In this document: piece by piece, positions 18,365 through 28,202 of the stretch | Layout of the letters: every line of letters begins with the position of its first letter | Position numbering within the stretch: the first letter of the stretch is position 1 | From: an uncultured SAR116 cluster alpha proteobacterium | Lineage (GTDB): Bacteria; Pseudomonadota; Alphaproteobacteria; Puniceispirillales; Marisalimonadaceae | Length of the DNA stretch: 64,000 nucleotides | NCBI GenBank assembly: GCA_902529515.1 | Contig: CABZWX010000001.1 | Span: 62,001-126,000 of the forward strand | Direction of reading: 5' to 3' | Program-made: the position numbers and the translations under genes | Notes under the pieces: model-generated | The model's input: only the letters and a program-made list of their open reading frames with translations | What the model was told of the DNA's origin: nothing | Database searches by the model: none

Positions 18365-19165
18365 ATGGATAAAAATAAAAGTAAAAATTATAGAGCCATT
18401 TGGATCTCTGATATTCATTTAGGTTCATCTGGTGCACAGGCCGAACATCTTCTTGAATTTCTAAGATATAATGATAGTAATTATTTATATTTAGTTGGCG
18501 ATATTATAGATGGATGGAGCTTAACTAAGCGGTGGTATTGGCCTCAATCTCATAACGACGTAATTCAAAAAATTCTTAGAAAAGCTAGAAAAGGTACAAA
18601 AATTACATTTATTCCTGGTAATCACGATGAAGGTGCGAGGACTTTCTTAGGTATTACGTTTGGTGATATTGAGATAAAAAATGAGGCTTTTCATAAAACG
18701 GCTAAGAATGAAAAGTTGTGGGTAATACATGGCGATCTTTTCGATGAAGTAATGCAACATGCCAGATGGTTAGCCTACATAGGAGACTCTGCATATACCT
18801 TTCTTCTGTGGTTAAACAAATGGTTTAATAGAATAAGACGTCTTATAAACTTACCATATTGGTCGTTATCACAGTTCTTAAAATTAAAAGTTAAAAAGGC
18901 AGTTTCAATCATTAACGCTTTTGAGACACTTATGGTTAGAGAAGCCTCCAGACGTGGATGTGATGGAGTTGTATGCGGGCATATACATAAATCTGAATTG
19001 AAAATGATCGATAATAAAATTTATGCAAATGATGGGGATTGGGTTGAATCACTTACTGCTCTTGTAGAACACAAGAATGGAGAGTTAGAAATTATTAATT
19101 GGGCTGAATTGGGTCACGATCATCCATATCAAAATGATATAACTAAAGTTAAAAAAATAGCATGA
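18365..19165 (+). CDS. plcP: UDP-2,3-diacylglucosamine diphosphatase-like metallophosphoesterase, probable PlcP-type phospholipase C
   Basis: WISDIHLGSSGAQAEHLLEFLR, VGDIIDGW, PGNHDEGARTFLG, VCGHIHKSEL; directly coupled to glycosyltransferase. Confidence 0.82.
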   Translation: MDKNKSKNYRAIWISDIHLGSSGAQAEHLLEFLRYNDSNYLYLVGDIIDGWSLTKRWYWPQSHNDVIQKILRKARKGTKITFIPGNHDEGARTFLGITFGDIEIKNEAFHKTAKNEKLWVIHGDLFDEVMQHARWLAYIGDSAYTFLLWLNKWFNRIRRLINLPYWSLSQFLKLKVKKAVSIINAFETLMVREASRRGCDGVVCGHIHKSELKMIDNKIYANDGDWVESLTALVEHKNGELEIINWAELGHDHPYQNDITKVKKIA

Positions 19166-20556
19166 AAATTTTAATTGTAACAGACGCTTGGTATCCTCAA
19201 GTCAATGGGGTAGTAAGAACTTTAGATGAGACATATAAGCAATTAAAAAAATTCGGCCATGAGGTAAAGTTAATTACACCAGAAGGTTTTTTAACAATGC
19301 CATGTCCAACTTATCCTGAAATAAAATTATCTCTTTTCCCAGGTGCTAGAGTTTCATCTATGATCAGAGAATTTAATCCAGATTGTTTACATATTGCTAC
19401 TGAAGGTCCTTTAGGACTTTCCGCGCGTGGATATGCTATTAGAAATGGTTTAGCTTTCACCTCAGCCTATCATACCAGATTTCCAGAGTATGTTCATGCA
19501 AGAACAAAACTCCCACTCAAAACTACCTATTCATTTTTAAGATGGTTTCATAAAAGATCTGAGCTGGTGATGGTGCCAACTGAAGAAGTAAAAAAGGATT
19601 TATTAAAATTCAAAATTGGTAACCCTCAAATTTGGGCGAGGGGCGTAGACTTAGAAATTTTTAAACCAAAAAAAGGAAGAAGAAAAAATAAAAAACCTAT
19701 TATGTTAAATGTAGGAAGAGTATCTATAGAAAAAAATTTAGAAGAATTTTTAAAAATAGATCTGCCATATGAGAAATGGGTTGTAGGAGACGGTCCTGCA
19801 TTGAAAGAATTAAAAAAAAAATACCCTAAGGTTATTTTCCACGGCGCTAAGAGTAAAGAAGAATTAGAATACTACTATAACAAGGCGGATGTATTTGTTT
19901 TCCCAAGCAAAACTGATACATTTGGCTTAGTTTTATTAGAGGCTATGGCCTGTGGTTTGCCAATTGCAGCTTTACCTGTCAGTGGTCCCTTAGATGTTAT
20001 TGGTAACTCAAATGCAGGTATTCTGAATTCTAATTTAAAGAAAGCGTGCAAGAAAGCTTTGCTTATACAAAGAAAAGTGCCAAGAGAATATGCTAAAACA
20101 TTCTCATGGGAATCAACAAGTAAAACCTTTGAGACTTATTTGGTAAATATAAGAAAAAAAGACACTACATATAATATTGAAGACAACCCTCATAAGGGTA
20201 ATACTGGGATTACAAGAGCAATTCATGCAGCTAAAAATTCGTGGTCAGGTTTAACTTTTGCTCTGAGAGAAGAAAGTGCTTTTAGACAAGAAATATTTTT
20301 AGTGATAATTTCATTATCTATAATTTTAGTCAGCGATGTCAGTACTATTGAAATATTGCTTATGATTTTTACAACTTCCCTTGTCTTAATTATAGAGCTA
20401 TTAAATTCTAGTGTTGAAGCAGCTATTGATAGAATATCATTTGATTATCACGGTTTATCTAAAAGAGCTAAAGATTACGGATCCGCTGCTGTAATGTTGA
20501 CATTAATTTTATGGGTCTTAATTCACGGGTTAATTTTATTTAATGATATAAATTAA
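19162..20556 (+). CDS. Agt-like GT4 glycosyltransferase fused to C-terminal DgkA diacylglycerol kinase domain
   Basis: N-terminus MKILIVTDAWYPQVNGVVRTLDETYKQLKKFGHEV, FVFPSKTDTFGLVLLEAMACGLP; C-terminus (from about 20203) RAIHAAKNSWSGLTFALREESAFRQE...IELLNSSVEAAIDRISFDYHGLSKRAKDYGSAAV matches DgkA; ATGA overlap with upstream gene. Confidence 0.88.
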   Translation: MKILIVTDAWYPQVNGVVRTLDETYKQLKKFGHEVKLITPEGFLTMPCPTYPEIKLSLFPGARVSSMIREFNPDCLHIATEGPLGLSARGYAIRNGLAFTSAYHTRFPEYVHARTKLPLKTTYSFLRWFHKRSELVMVPTEEVKKDLLKFKIGNPQIWARGVDLEIFKPKKGRRKNKKPIMLNVGRVSIEKNLEEFLKIDLPYEKWVVGDGPALKELKKKYPKVIFHGAKSKEELEYYYNKADVFVFPSKTDTFGLVLLEAMACGLPIAALPVSGPLDVIGNSNAGILNSNLKKACKKALLIQRKVPREYAKTFSWESTSKTFETYLVNIRKKDTTYNIEDNPHKGNTGITRAIHAAKNSWSGLTFALREESAFRQEIFLVIISLSIILVSDVSTIEILLMIFTTSLVLIIELLNSSVEAAIDRISFDYHGLSKRAKDYGSAAVMLTLILWVLIHGLILFNDIN

Positions 20557-20636
20557 ATAGCAATTAGCTCTCCGTTTCCAATGGCAAGATACCATTTTAA
20601 GTTAGAAATACTCTTAATGCCTATAATAAAAAATTT

Positions 20637-20756
20637 TTAATGTAATAAATTTGAAATAATTGAATATTCACCTATTTCAACATATTTGTTGAATTCACTA
20701 TCTTCAATTTTGCAATTAGAATGTATTAATGGTTTGTTTTTTGAGAGTTTATTCAT
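20637..20756 (-). pseudogene. N-terminal remnant of the phn hexapeptide acyltransferase
   Basis: MNKLSKNKPLIHSNCKIEDSEFNKYVEIGEYSIISNLLH* versus intact MKKLDKNRPLIHSDCQVVDSDFGSFVEIGEYSIISNSNFGDYSY (9960-10574). Confidence 0.87.
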
Positions 20757-20984
20757 ATGAAAATAAAAATATATTGTGATATTAACGTCATTTAAAAAAT
20801 TTTATGTGTTATAATTTATTAAATCTCCAATTAATGCATTTATTTATTGCAAAAATATTAAGCTATTTTTTGGTGTAAAAATTTTAAGGCTGAACTGATT
20901 TTTTTTACAAAGAATTGAGTAAGTTAATTATGAAATACATGATATTAAAAATTTTATAGAATAACATTCATCAAGGTTTAATAA

Positions 20985-21773
20985 TTGGATATATCAACTG
21001 ACTCAAATGAAGTTGCTTTAATGATAAGTTTCGCTTTTCTTATGGCTGGAATTGTCAAAGGAGTGTTAGGAATTGGTCTTCCAACAACAGCAATTACTAT
21101 AATGACATTTTTTGTTTCACCATTAATGGCTTTAGGACTAAACCTTATACCAATGACAGTTACTAACATTTGGCAGTTTAGTAAGGCAGATGATCCTCGA
21201 GACTTAATAAAAAATTATAAATATTTTGCTATTTCTCTTGTGGTATTTATCTTAATTACTTCTTTTTATGCAAATGAAATTGGAGACAATGTAGTTCGTC
21301 TCATTTTTGCGATTGCAGTGCTTTTATTTGTAAGTTTACAAATTTTTGGCTTCAGTTTTAAAATGAATCCAAAACGTGATAGTTTGTGGCAAACTAGTCT
21401 AGGTACACTTGGAGGTATTTTTGGTGGGGCAGCATCGATATGGGCAGTTCCAGTAACTATGTATTTATTAATGAAAAATGTAAAACCTAAACAATTTGTT
21501 GATGTTAGTGGTTTTTTGATAATGATTGGATGCATACCCGTTTCTATTGGATATATAGCAACAGGGGTATTTCAGCCTAATATGTTTATATATGGAGCTC
21601 TTGGATCAGTAATTGGCATAATAGGATTTCAAATAGGAGAAAAGCTTAGAAATAAAATAAATGCTAAAACATTTAGAAATTTGTTACTTGTTTTTTTTAG
21701 TTTCTCGGCAATTAACATGATTATACAATCTTTTTTAAATTTTGGGTTATTTGATATAGCTAATTTATTTTAA
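20985..21773 (+). CDS. TauE/SafE family sulfite/sulfonate-type permease
   Basis: Hydrophobic; MAGIVKGVLGIGLPTTAITIMTFFVSPLMALGLNLIPMTVTNIWQ; TTG start. Confidence 0.85.
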   Translation: MDISTDSNEVALMISFAFLMAGIVKGVLGIGLPTTAITIMTFFVSPLMALGLNLIPMTVTNIWQFSKADDPRDLIKNYKYFAISLVVFILITSFYANEIGDNVVRLIFAIAVLLFVSLQIFGFSFKMNPKRDSLWQTSLGTLGGIFGGAASIWAVPVTMYLLMKNVKPKQFVDVSGFLIMIGCIPVSIGYIATGVFQPNMFIYGALGSVIGIIGFQIGEKLRNKINAKTFRNLLLVFFSFSAINMIIQSFLNFGLFDIANLF

Positions 21774-22533
21774 TCTCTACCTCTGATAATTCCTCTACCT
21801 TATATATAATATGATCACCCTTTTTAGGAGCGCGTGTTTTAATTACACTTCCAGTAATTATAACACTATGTTTTGGGATGGTCCGACCCAATGAAGTTAA
21901 TAGGTTCGAAACCCAAGATAATGACCCAAGTGGGTTAGCGTCTTTTATCATTGCGTCTTGGGGAATTTCATCATTCCAAAGTAATTGTGATCTAATAGTA
22001 TCTAGGTTTAATTTTTCCCAATTTGGAAGTTCTTTGCCCATAACTATACCTGAGCACCAAGCATTATCTGTTATCATTGATAATGGATTTATGTTAGAAT
22101 AATCTGCATTTCGATCTATAATTAATTCAAAAGCTGGTGACAGGGATTTTATAAATTCTCTAATATTATCTTTATTAAATGGTCCCATTTTAGGTTTCAA
22201 ATCATCTGATAATGTTACAGCTATTTCGAATTCCAATCCTAATCCATGAAAGTTTTCTAATTCAAAGGTTGAAGGACTTGACTTGATTTCATTTGCAAAA
22301 ATACCACCAGCAACAGGATGGTCTATCCCACATAGTTGTTGCTGCACTTTAGAGGCTAAAGCAATTTTAAAACCACCTAAGCTACCTCTTCCAGAATTTT
22401 CTTGAAAGATTTCTTGTATTTTATAAGCTTCGTCAAAATCTTTAGGCATTAATGTTTCTGGTAAGTTTTCATAGTTTTTTTTTGAATTATGTTGGTCTAA
22501 CATAAATTGTGCAATTTGCTCTAATCTGCTCAT
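21760..22533 (-). CDS. 2-keto-4-pentenoate hydratase family protein
   Basis: FDEAYKIQEIFQENSGRGSLGGFKIALAS...GLGLEFEIAVTL; MhpD-like. Confidence 0.8.
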   Translation of the reverse strand: MSRLEQIAQFMLDQHNSKKNYENLPETLMPKDFDEAYKIQEIFQENSGRGSLGGFKIALASKVQQQLCGIDHPVAGGIFANEIKSSPSTFELENFHGLGLEFEIAVTLSDDLKPKMGPFNKDNIREFIKSLSPAFELIIDRNADYSNINPLSMITDNAWCSGIVMGKELPNWEKLNLDTIRSQLLWNDEIPQDAMIKDANPLGSLSWVSNLLTSLGRTIPKHSVIITGSVIKTRAPKKGDHIIYKVEELSEVEIKIN

Positions 22534-22636
22534 AATTAATCCTTCACAAAAATAATGTAGGATTATCTTATAAAAAATTTATTTTATTACAAACTATAGT
22601 TTGATATTATAGAGATCTAAAATTACACCGAATTTA

Positions 22637-24409
22637 TTGAGGCTTGCTGTGTTAGACAACCAAATCATTAATATCAGAAGTGAAGTGGATAATTGGCTGC
22701 AGAGTTTCAATGAAGCTATTTCACACCAAAAAAATAAAGATGAATCTATCAATATTCTTTCCAACTTGTTTTTTGAAGATAGTCATTGGAGAGATATTTT
22801 AGCCCTTACATGGAAGATACAAACTGTATCAGGAAAATCGAAAGTAATCGAAAATCTTTATAACAAAATAATGGACCTTTCCGCCAAGAGTTTCCAAATT
22901 GACCAGCAAAGAACACTTCCTAGAGAAGTTATAAGAGCTGGGAAAAATGTTATTGAAGTTATTTTAAGATTCAAAACAAAATTTGGAAATTGTGAGGGAG
23001 TAGTTCGTCTATTTGAAGATCAAGAAAGAAAGGGTTATTTTAAAGCGTGGAGTCTCCTGACTGCCCTAAGTGATTTAAGTTCTTCTGAGAAAAAAAATAA
23101 TGAACAATATCAAAATATACTAGAAGGACCTAATTGGTTAGACAAAAGAAATGAAGATAAACTTTATAAAAATAGGGAACCAGAAGTAATTGTTGTTGGA
23201 AGTGGTCAGGCTGGTCTTTCAATTACAGCAAGGCTTAAACAACAAAATATAGACACACTTATTGTAGATAAAAATGAAAGAATAGGAGATAACTGGAGAA
23301 ATAGATATCATTCTTTAAAATTGCATAATCAGACACATGTTAATCATTTACCATATATGCCTTTTCCTTCTACTTGGCCAACATATATTCCAAAAGATAA
23401 GTTAGCAGGTTGGTTTGAGTATTATGTTGAAAGTATGGAATTAAATGCATGGACAAATACAAAATTCATTGGGGCGGAATATAATGAAAATAAAAAGCAC
23501 TGGAAAGTAAAACTCAAGTTATCTGATGGCTCTATTAAGATTATGAAGCCAAAGCATATTGTAATGGCTGTTGGTGTAAGTTCAGTTCCAAATCGCACTA
23601 AAATACCTGGTATAGATGACTATAAAGGTGAGGTTATTCATTCAGCAGATTATGATAATGGGAAACAGTATAATGGAAAAAATGTTCTGGTTTACGGGAC
23701 TGGAACAAGTGCACATGATGTTGCACAAGATCTCTATGTGCATGGAGCAAATGTAAAAATCGTACAACGCTCACCATCTATGGTAGTCAATGTGGAACCC
23801 AGCGCACAACTGCCATATCAATTATATAGTGAAGGTCCAAATACTGACGATTGTGATTTAATAACCATTTCAACACCTCTACAAGTACTTAAAAAGACAC
23901 ATCAGTTATTAACTGAAAAAACAAAGAGAATTGATAAACCACTTTTGGATAAACTTTCAAGTGTTGGCTTTAACCTTGAATATGGAGAAGAAAATTCTGG
24001 GTGGCAATTTAAATATTTAACAAGGGGTGGTGGTTATTATTTCAATGTAGGAGCATCAGATTTAATCGCAGATGGTAAGATAAAAGTTTTACAATTTTCA
24101 AACATTGGAAATTTTTTATCCTCTGGCATTGAAATGAAATCAGGTGAAAAGCTTGATATAGATTTGATGGTTACGGCTACTGGATATAAAGGCCAAGAAT
24201 ATGTTGTAGAAGAATTATTTGGCAAAGCAGTTGTTGAAAAAATTGGCCCTATTTGGGGATTTGACGATGAAAGACAAGAGTTAAGAAATATGTGGATGCA
24301 AACCAAACAGCCAGGACTTTGGTTTCATGCAGGAAGTTTAGCTCAGTGCAGAATTTTTTCTAAGTTTTTAGCTTTACAAATTAAAGCAACACTGGATGGT
24401 ATTATTTAG
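22637..24409 (+). CDS. flavin-containing monooxygenase-like NAD(P)/FAD oxidoreductase with N-terminal extension
   Basis: VIVVGSGQAGLSITARLKQQNIDTLIVDKNERIGDNWRNRYHSLKLHNQ; VLVYGTGTSAHDVAQDL; VTATGY motif; TTG start. Confidence 0.85.
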   Translation: MRLAVLDNQIINIRSEVDNWLQSFNEAISHQKNKDESINILSNLFFEDSHWRDILALTWKIQTVSGKSKVIENLYNKIMDLSAKSFQIDQQRTLPREVIRAGKNVIEVILRFKTKFGNCEGVVRLFEDQERKGYFKAWSLLTALSDLSSSEKKNNEQYQNILEGPNWLDKRNEDKLYKNREPEVIVVGSGQAGLSITARLKQQNIDTLIVDKNERIGDNWRNRYHSLKLHNQTHVNHLPYMPFPSTWPTYIPKDKLAGWFEYYVESMELNAWTNTKFIGAEYNENKKHWKVKLKLSDGSIKIMKPKHIVMAVGVSSVPNRTKIPGIDDYKGEVIHSADYDNGKQYNGKNVLVYGTGTSAHDVAQDLYVHGANVKIVQRSPSMVVNVEPSAQLPYQLYSEGPNTDDCDLITISTPLQVLKKTHQLLTEKTKRIDKPLLDKLSSVGFNLEYGEENSGWQFKYLTRGGGYYFNVGASDLIADGKIKVLQFSNIGNFLSSGIEMKSGEKLDIDLMVTATGYKGQEYVVEELFGKAVVEKIGPIWGFDDERQELRNMWMQTKQPGLWFHAGSLAQCRIFSKFLALQIKATLDGII

Positions 24410-24424
24410 TAAGAGTATAAATTT

Positions 24425-25309
24425 TTATGGGCGGATTTTAGCCCCAGTTAATTTTTCATAGGTAAGAGCAACATTGCTCATATCAGCGTTTTCTCCAAAT
24501 TCATCGATAGTGTTTTTTAAAAGTTCTTGAGACAATTTTCCTAGAGGAATTTCAACGTTATTTGAATCAGCTATTTTAGTTGCTACTCCTGCATCCTTTT
24601 TCATTAAGCCAGTACTAAAACCCTGAACCATTTTACCAGAAAGAATATTATCAGGTAGTGTGATTTCAGTAGCATAGTTTCTACCTGAGCTTTTTTGAAT
24701 AATTTCAACTGCTTTTTTTGGATCAACACCATCTTTGACAAGTAATGAAATAACTTCAAAAGTTGCCATCCTACAAATCAAATTAAGTAAGTTATTGCCA
24801 GCTTTAATTGAGTGTCCTGATCCTATTTTACCTGCATAGAAAATATTTGAACTTATATCATCCATTAAAGGTTTTATTTTTGCGAATTGCCTTTCTGTTC
24901 CACCTACCATTATCGCTATATTTCCTTGATTAGCCCCTTTTGGACCTCCACTTACAGGAGCATCAATAAAATTAATTTTTTTTGAATAAAGTGTTTTAGA
25001 AATTTGTCTTGTGATTTCTGGTTCTCCAGTGGTCATATCAATTATGAAAGAATCCTTTGCAACTGTAGTAAGTAAGCCATTTTCACCATTAATGACTTTC
25101 TCTACGATAGCACTTGTTGGCAAACATAAAAAAATTCTAGATGTGTTTGAAGCTAGATCAGAGGGAGTAGAGCATGCTGTTGCCCCTCTATTTGTAAAAT
25201 ACTCTAAATTTTCTTGATCAAGATCGTGAACAAAAAGTTCATTATTTCTTAATAATCTCTCAGCAAGTGGTTTGCCCATATTACCTAAACCAATGAAACC
25301 AACTTTCAT
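24425..25309 (-). CDS. 3-hydroxyisobutyrate dehydrogenase family oxidoreductase
   Basis: MKVGFIGLGNMGKPLAERLLRNN; FIDAPVSGGPKGANQGNIAIMVGG. Confidence 0.87.
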   Translation of the reverse strand: MKVGFIGLGNMGKPLAERLLRNNELFVHDLDQENLEYFTNRGATACSTPSDLASNTSRIFLCLPTSAIVEKVINGENGLLTTVAKDSFIIDMTTGEPEITRQISKTLYSKKINFIDAPVSGGPKGANQGNIAIMVGGTERQFAKIKPLMDDISSNIFYAGKIGSGHSIKAGNNLLNLICRMATFEVISLLVKDGVDPKKAVEIIQKSSGRNYATEITLPDNILSGKMVQGFSTGLMKKDAGVATKIADSNNVEIPLGKLSQELLKNTIDEFGENADMSNVALTYEKLTGAKIRP

Positions 25310-25416
25310 TTAAGTTGTTTCCTCCAACTAAAAAAATTTTTCTATAAATAATCTAATATAAAATTAGCAGAAGAGAAATAATATTATATCTTTATTAAGA
25401 ATAAAGATTTAAAATT

Positions 25417-25920
25417 CTACATATACATTCTAGGAAAAAAATAATCGACAACTTCCCCGTTTGTAAAAACTGGTGTTTTAAAATTATTTTTAGAATATTC
25501 TATCACAACAACACCACAAGTAACTAAATTAGTTGGTAATTTATTATGACCTTTAGTTGTTAGTTCATACATTAATAAATTTAAAATTGGATTATGACCT
25601 ATTATAACCACAGTACTAAATCCAAGCACTTTGGAAGCTAATTTTTTTTTAATCTGTTCTATAGATGCGTGATATAAATCTTCTTCAACGAATAAATTAT
25701 TATCTTTATCATCCCAATTTAAAAAGATATTTTCGTAAGTTAATTTTGCTCTTAATGCAGGTGAGATTATAAACAAATCTGGTTTATTTATTCTTTTTTT
25801 TAGTTCCTTAGAAATAACTCTACAAGAATTATAACCTCTTTTATTCAAACCCCTTTGAAGATCATTAACATTACCACTCCAATCAGATTTAGCATGACGT
25901 ATTAAAATTAATTTAGACAT
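25417..25920 (-). CDS. SixA-type phosphohistidine phosphatase
   Basis: LILIRHAKSDWSGNVNDLQRGLNKRG; VVIIGHNPILN. Confidence 0.88.
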   Translation of the reverse strand: MSKLILIRHAKSDWSGNVNDLQRGLNKRGYNSCRVISKELKKRINKPDLFIISPALRAKLTYENIFLNWDDKDNNLFVEEDLYHASIEQIKKKLASKVLGFSTVVIIGHNPILNLLMYELTTKGHNKLPTNLVTCGVVVIEYSKNNFKTPVFTNGEVVDYFFPRMYM

Positions 25921-25934
25921 ATATGAATATAATT

Positions 25935-26552
25935 TTATCCAAAAGTACCAAGAATATTTTTTTTAAAACAATCACGGTTACTTATTTTATTATACCAACT
26001 TTTTAAGTTTAAAAGATTTGGGCGTTCAATAGGTAAAGAAAGGTATCTATAAGAAGCAGCGCCCATTATAATATCTGACATACCAAATTTATTATTTAAA
26101 ATATATTCATGACCTTCTAAAAATTTATCAAAAATTTCAAACTTTTCATTTAATAAAATAATATTTTTATCAATCAGTTCTTGATCACGATCTTCTGGTG
26201 GATTTCTAACTAATCCCCAAAATATCGGCGTCATATTTAGTTGCAAATCAGTTGTTTGAAATTCCATCCATGACTCAGCAATTGCAATATCTTCGTCTTT
26301 AGAAATTTCATATACATCTGTATATTTTCTATATAAGTATCTCACAATCGCATTTGACTGCTTAATTACAGATCCGTTGTGATCTAAAGTTGGGACGATA
26401 AGTTGAGGATTTATTTTTTCATAATTTTCTACGTTAACTTTTCCAAACTTTCCATACTCATCATGCCATTTAAATTCAAGATTTAGTTCGCAAAGAGCCC
26501 ATGAGACCTTTTGGACGTTTATAGAATTTCTTCTACCATATAATTGTATCAA
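25935..26552 (-). CDS. glutathione S-transferase family protein
   Basis: MIQLYGRRNSINVQKVSWALCELNLEFKWHDE; NPQLIVPTLDHNGSVIKQSNAIVRYL. Confidence 0.88.
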   Translation of the reverse strand: MIQLYGRRNSINVQKVSWALCELNLEFKWHDEYGKFGKVNVENYEKINPQLIVPTLDHNGSVIKQSNAIVRYLYRKYTDVYEISKDEDIAIAESWMEFQTTDLQLNMTPIFWGLVRNPPEDRDQELIDKNIILLNEKFEIFDKFLEGHEYILNNKFGMSDIIMGAASYRYLSLPIERPNLLNLKSWYNKISNRDCFKKNILGTFG

Positions 26553-26565
26553 AAATTTATCCTTT

Positions 26566-26943
26566 TTATTTCATTACAGATAGGGGAGTGGAGCTTAAGT
26601 TCTGAACAAGTATAGAATTTCTATCTACAAGTTTTGCGACTGTTGGAGCAATATTTTCTAACCACTCTTTGCTTTCATAAACAGCCTTGTAAAGTTTTAC
26701 TTTTTCATCTTGATTTTCAAATCTTCTAATCCAGACATATGTATTTCCTTTTTGTTCAGAATTCATTACACGTTCACCATTCTCTAAAGCGAATTGGTCT
26801 GAACTATCCATCACAAAACTGCCATGTATAACCATACCTTTTTCTACTTGAAAAGGCATTATAGTTTTCTCCATAAACGAAACCCATTCATTCATTTTTC
26901 CAGGAGCAATTTGATAAATTCTTAATTCAAAAAAAGCACTCAT
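26566..26943 (-). CDS. NIPSNAP family protein
   Basis: FFELRIYQIAPGKMNEWVSFME; small alpha/beta barrel length. Confidence 0.75.
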   Translation of the reverse strand: MSAFFELRIYQIAPGKMNEWVSFMEKTIMPFQVEKGMVIHGSFVMDSSDQFALENGERVMNSEQKGNTYVWIRRFENQDEKVKLYKAVYESKEWLENIAPTVAKLVDRNSILVQNLSSTPLSVMK

Positions 26944-27047
26944 TATAACACCTCTTAAAAGTAAATATAATTAAACACTATATAATTAAATTTAAATATT
27001 CAAATTTTCATTTATATTATCATCAGTAGTATTTTAAGGAGAGCTGA

Positions 27048-28181
27048 ATGGATTACTCAAAGGGATGTTTTATTGGACGAATATGGGACAATTCGAAAAA
27101 TGGACCATGTTTAATTAGAATAAAAGATGGAAATGTATATGATATTACATCCAAAGAGATCCCCACCGTAAGAGATTTGCTTGAATTAGAAAATATAAAA
27201 AAATATTTAAATAACGTTCAAGGTATAAAATTAATTTCAGTTGAAGAATTGTTTGAATTAAGCTTTAAAAAAAATTCAGAATATCACCTACTTGCTCCCT
27301 GTGATTTTCAAGCAATTAAAGCATGCGGTGTAACATTTGCTAAATCAATGGTTGAAAGAGTAATTGAAGAAAGAGCAGCAGGTGATCCTAAAAAAGCAGA
27401 AAGTCTTAGAAATCATATTGGTGGATTGATTGGTGACAGTCTGCAAAATATTATTCCTGGGTCAGAAAAAGCTATTGAAGTAAAAAATGCACTTATTAAA
27501 GAAGGTTTATGGTCACAATACTTAGAGGTTGGAATTGGTAAAGATGCTGAAGTTTTTACTAAAGCTCAGACTTTATCATCAGTTGGTTTTGGATCAGAAG
27601 TAGGTCTAAATCCCATTTCAAATTGGAATAACCCTGAACCAGAAATCGTTTTAGCGGTTAACAGCAAAGGCATAATTAAAGGAGCTACTCTTGGTAACGA
27701 TGTTAACTTAAGAGATGTTGAAGGGCGTTCGGCTCTTCTTTTGGGCAAAGCTAAAGACAATAACGCCTCTTGTTCAATTGGACCCTTTATAAGAATTTTT
27801 GATGATACTTATTCACTAGATGATATGAAATCAGCTCATATTACATTAAAAGTTGAAGGTGAAGAAGGATATATATTAAATGGTTCAAGCTCTATGTCAG
27901 AAATAAGCAGGGATCCAGAAGATTTGGTAAATCAAACAATTGGAAGACATCATCAATATCCAGATGGTTTTATGTTATTTTTAGGAACCTTATTTGCCCC
28001 AACTGAAGATAGAGACGTCGTAGGTGAGGGATTTACTCATAAAATTGGTGATAAGGTAACTATTTCAGAGCCGAATTTGGGCGAATTAGTAAATTATGTG
28101 AATTTATCCACAGCTTGTCCACAGTGGGAGTTTGGCATATCTTCAATGATTAAAAATTTAAGTCAAAGAGGTTTGATATAA
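27048..28181 (+). CDS. fumarylacetoacetate hydrolase family protein
   Basis: NPEPEIVLAVNSKGIIKGATLGNDVNLRDVEGRSALLLGKAKDNNASCSIGPFI. Confidence 0.85.
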   Translation: MDYSKGCFIGRIWDNSKNGPCLIRIKDGNVYDITSKEIPTVRDLLELENIKKYLNNVQGIKLISVEELFELSFKKNSEYHLLAPCDFQAIKACGVTFAKSMVERVIEERAAGDPKKAESLRNHIGGLIGDSLQNIIPGSEKAIEVKNALIKEGLWSQYLEVGIGKDAEVFTKAQTLSSVGFGSEVGLNPISNWNNPEPEIVLAVNSKGIIKGATLGNDVNLRDVEGRSALLLGKAKDNNASCSIGPFIRIFDDTYSLDDMKSAHITLKVEGEEGYILNGSSSMSEISRDPEDLVNQTIGRHHQYPDGFMLFLGTLFAPTEDRDVVGEGFTHKIGDKVTISEPNLGELVNYVNLSTACPQWEFGISSMIKNLSQRGLI

Positions 28182-28202
28182 ATTAAATTTTAGGAACTCA
28201 TT

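Noticed and set aside
20553-20640. Short minus-strand frame FIIGIKSISNLKWYLAIGNGELIAI* downstream of agt-dgkA
   Set aside because: Could be another remnant, but no homologue recognised in the window; too short to call
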